Assembly: GCF_019399895.1 (NCBI RefSeq)
Contig: NC_091874.1
Coordinates: forward strand, 2,048,501-2,112,500
Reading direction: 5' to 3'
DNA length: 64,000 bases
Source: Cardiocondyla obscurior
Lineage: Eukaryota > Arthropoda > Insecta > Hymenoptera > Formicidae
Shown in pieces: positions 61,271 through 64,000 of the stretch. The notes under the pieces were generated by a model. It searched no databases. It saw only the letters and a list, made by a program, of their open reading frames with translations, and was not told the origin of the DNA. The stretch's first letter is position 1. Each line of letters starts with the position of its first letter. The position numbers and the translations under genes are program-made.

Positions 61271-63180
61271 CCTAAAAACGATTTCTTTTTCTTCTTTTTT
61301 TTTTTTTTTTGCATTACCGCTCTTTCGATGCATGCTCGATAAAGGTGAAACAGGAACAATCGATGCCGGCGAATTGATCGCTCCGCAACTTTCAACTAAT
61401 CTCGTCCGATCGTCTCTCCGTTTTCCACATTATTTTTACAGTCTGATAACGCGCTACGTGATACTACAATCTATTTTGATATCCAACGTTATGCTCCGTT
61501 ATAGCAGAAAATTGTAGGCGGAACGTACGCATGTGCTTAAACTTTAAACGATACGTATGGCGCTCCAGATCCTGGCGAGTCATTTTTTCTCAGCCTCCCC
61601 TTTAATAGAGAATCGATTTTTCCCCTTTTTTTTCCACGGTCCGATATCAAAGAGAGTTAACGTAGCTTTTTTCATATTAAAAAAAAAAAAAGAAAAAAAA
61701 AAAAAGAAAAGATATACTTAGAGACCAAGAAATTTGAAGCTTCCAAAACAAAACGTCTGAGATAATTCGAGTCCAAATTAGTTCCAGCAGGACCTAAACA
61801 GCGTCTTACTCCTCGTTTACTTTTCCAAGAGACCTCGGCCGCGGGAGAATTAAGCCGTTGCGTTAATACCGAAAAATGAAAAGCCGGAATAATAATCTCT
61901 CGGGGCGCTTCCGGGGGAGCGAGGAAAAACAAGATCGAGTGAGGAATCCGGATGAAGAATGATCCGTAGGGCCGTGTGTGCGCTTTGTATTTTCCGGTAG
62001 GGCGCCGCCGCGGCAAATCGCGGCCCCGCGAAGACAAAGACTTGCGAGATTTACTACAATGCGGCTCTTCTTCGTCCCTCCCCCCCGCCCCGCGTACCGC
62101 CTCGCCTTCTTCGCGAGAGGTAATAAAGCCGCGACGCGGATCCGGTAGTCTGGACCACCTTAGCAGCCGCCTCGGAGCACCCGGCACGTCCTAGCCTTCG
62201 GTCCAATCACCGGTCCTCGCCGGTCGCCAAAAACTCTCCGCTCGGCGGAGACGCGCGCGTGACGATCCAAATCGAACGGCGGCACCGAATCGACGGCGGA
62301 CCCGAGAACACGGCCGCAAGGAAGATCGATAGCGTTTCGCGAGTCTCGTTACCCTGGCATCTCCGTCGTCCCGTCGTCGTCTCGCGCGGCCTCTGGCCTT
62401 TTAACCCTTTGCGTCCGGCGCGAGGTCCCGGGAAGAAGATTCCCACGGGAAGAAAACCCGACTCGCTTCGCAAAAGAATCCGGTGAAAACGCAGATTTTA
62501 ATATTTGTCGAGGGCGGGCCCTTTGTTCCCTCCGCGTGCCGCAGCAATTGTTCACGTATTTCTATTTAAGCGGCCACGGTCTTTCGTGCGAGAACGCGAA
62601 GGAGCGCGAGATAGAGCGCTCGCCGGATATTACGCAATCAACAGGAGCGGTTTTACATATTGCATCGTCAATAGTCGTAAAGCCGCGTTTTAAAAGGCCG
62701 CCGGTCGTTACGCGGCGGGTCGAGATATCAAAGTACCGCTGGGCGATATTTTCCCGCTCATTACTCCGTTACGAGTGTATTTTTAGAAGTATTGATTAAT
62801 GGCTTCTATCGCGGGCGGCGGTGGAATCGCGCGGCTGAGGGAAGAGCCCCGGCGAGATCGTTTCAACGGTCTAATGGTATCGAAAAGATCGTCTTGCCGC
62901 GAGATTAAAAATAAAAGCGTATCCATTTCGGCGGCCGCTTACCCGGGTCTCGACTCTCACTCGTTCGATATGCCGTTTCGAAAACGACTATTACCGCAGG
63001 GGAATAAATACAAGCAAAATAATAACTCTCCCGGGACGAGGCTATTCGAAGTTCCGGGTCGCCCGGTCGTGGCACGCGACAGATCGAACTCAACCTTCAA
63101 ACGGCACACTATCGCCACTCGGTTACTTTTTGTTCCTGTCTCACCTAATGTGCCAATTGCAAAGCGCTTATTTTTATTTT
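61271..63180. other. GC-rich block, no gene seen
   Basis: CG-rich. A 171-codon minus-strand frame (61672-62187) ends in a phenylalanine run made by an A-rich tract at 61678-61710. A C-rich tract lies at 62076-62091. Nothing recognised. Confidence 0.42.
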
Positions 63181-64000
63181 ATACGCAAGACATTAAGAAA
63201 AAAAAAAAAAGAAAAAATATGGTAGGAATATTTTGAAAAATACTTTAGAGAAGAAGAATACTTAAAAAAAATTCTAACGCTTGAAATACAATCATTATTC
63301 TAGCAAATAGAAATATTTACACCTTTTACGAATTTTTATTACGGCGTCCAAAAAATTTTTTTTTGCGTCTATGAAACCGCTCGAGTTTCCCCGATTGTAA
63401 CCGGTCGCTTTCGTTAAGTCTTCAGTTTACCAAACCGCTCAGGTACTTTCGCGGGACCCTTAATGCCATTAATATGCCGCGCTCCGCCGGCAAACACCAC
63501 ATTAGGCAGGTATGCCGAGCCAATTTCGCGTTTGGGAATCTCAACTTGGGGGAAAGACGGGGCTTCCTTTCGCCGTTTCCGCTCGCGGATTCGCGCCGCG
63601 CACAAGTCGTGGTAAACGGCGGTAAACCATCTCGTTAGAACGGGAGGATGCGTCGAGCGCGTCATCGAGAAGAGCCCTTCGGTGCATAAACCCTTTGTGC
63701 CCGCTCCCCGCAGGCAAACAGGGTCGACTGCGAGTCGATTTCTCACCGAATTGCACTTGCCGGTTGTTTGTCGGGTCTATCGCGAGTTCGTTTAACACTA
63801 CGCTGCACGCGATATTAAAACTACGTTACGCTTATTTGTGCTTTTTTTCTCCCGTTTGAAAAATTCACCCCCTGACGAATAACGAATCCTTCCTTCCGTC
63901 CAATAAAATATTAAACTGGCGCTCGGCGTTACAAATTTATATTTATTTAATTGTTACCTTTACCTTTCTCCGTAGGAAATAAAATGTGTACGATAAATAA
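63181..64000. other. AT pocket then GC block at window end
   Basis: AT-rich at 63181-63365, then CG-rich with overlapping minus-strand frames (110 and 85 codons) that are not recognised. The window ends in AT-rich sequence with no boundary feature. Confidence 0.45.

Overview
This window looks like a gene-poor stretch of an insect nuclear genome, most likely from a hymenopteran and plausibly an ant. That placement is an inference. It rests on base composition: long GC-rich blocks full of CG dinucleotides (so no CpG depletion of the vertebrate kind), broken every 1-4 kb by AT-rich islands, with many A or T runs of 12-25 bases and many (GA)n/(CT)n microsatellites. No marker gene confirms it. I recognise no protein domain, no rRNA, no tRNA, no CRISPR array and no bacterial-type operon. 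The open frames of 60-200 codons are what chance gives in CG-rich DNA with few stop codons: they overlap on both strands, are rich in arginine and serine, and end in homopolymers.

What the sequence does support is repeat structure. (1) Two copies of one terminal-inverted-repeat element, at 18891-19400 (510 bp) and 46069-46225 (157 bp), share the ends AGCCT[A/G/-]TTACACAA. Each is flanked by a direct TAA, which fits target-site duplications of PIF/Harbinger-like elements. (2) A second, more decayed foldback family has about 148-bp near-palindromic units at 40362-40509, 40526-40680 and 54491-54638, with partial copies near 2267, 29714 and 61106. (3) Three further dispersed repeat pairs lie at 768/19877, 30001/36386 and 37515/61220. 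(4) A long imperfect hairpin at 3939-4087 has an uninterrupted 22-bp stem and occurs once in the window as far as I can see. All clear TE remnants except parts of the 19.4-19.9 kb area lie in the AT-rich islands.

Layout: 1-4.3 kb alternates GC blocks and AT islands and carries the long hairpin. 4.5-6.0 kb is a GC block with a G-quadruplex motif and a loose cluster of Sox/POU-like sites. 6-18.9 kb alternates GC and AT, with the strongest G-run motif at 16.6 kb. 18.9-19.4 kb is the larger inverted-repeat element. 19.4-29.5 kb is mostly GC-rich, with microsatellites. 29.5-30.1 kb is an AT island with decayed repeats. 30.1-40.3 kb is GC-rich and holds the only open frame with a good start context (34349). 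40.3-40.8 kb is the tandem foldback pair. 40.8-64 kb repeats the same mosaic, with the short inverted-repeat element at 46.1 kb, a foldback copy at 54.5 kb and a repeat cluster at 61.1 kb.

The simplest reading is the inside of a very large intron or an intergenic interval. Whether any GC-rich block is a conserved regulatory element or an unrecognised exon cannot be settled without alignment to related genomes or RNA data.
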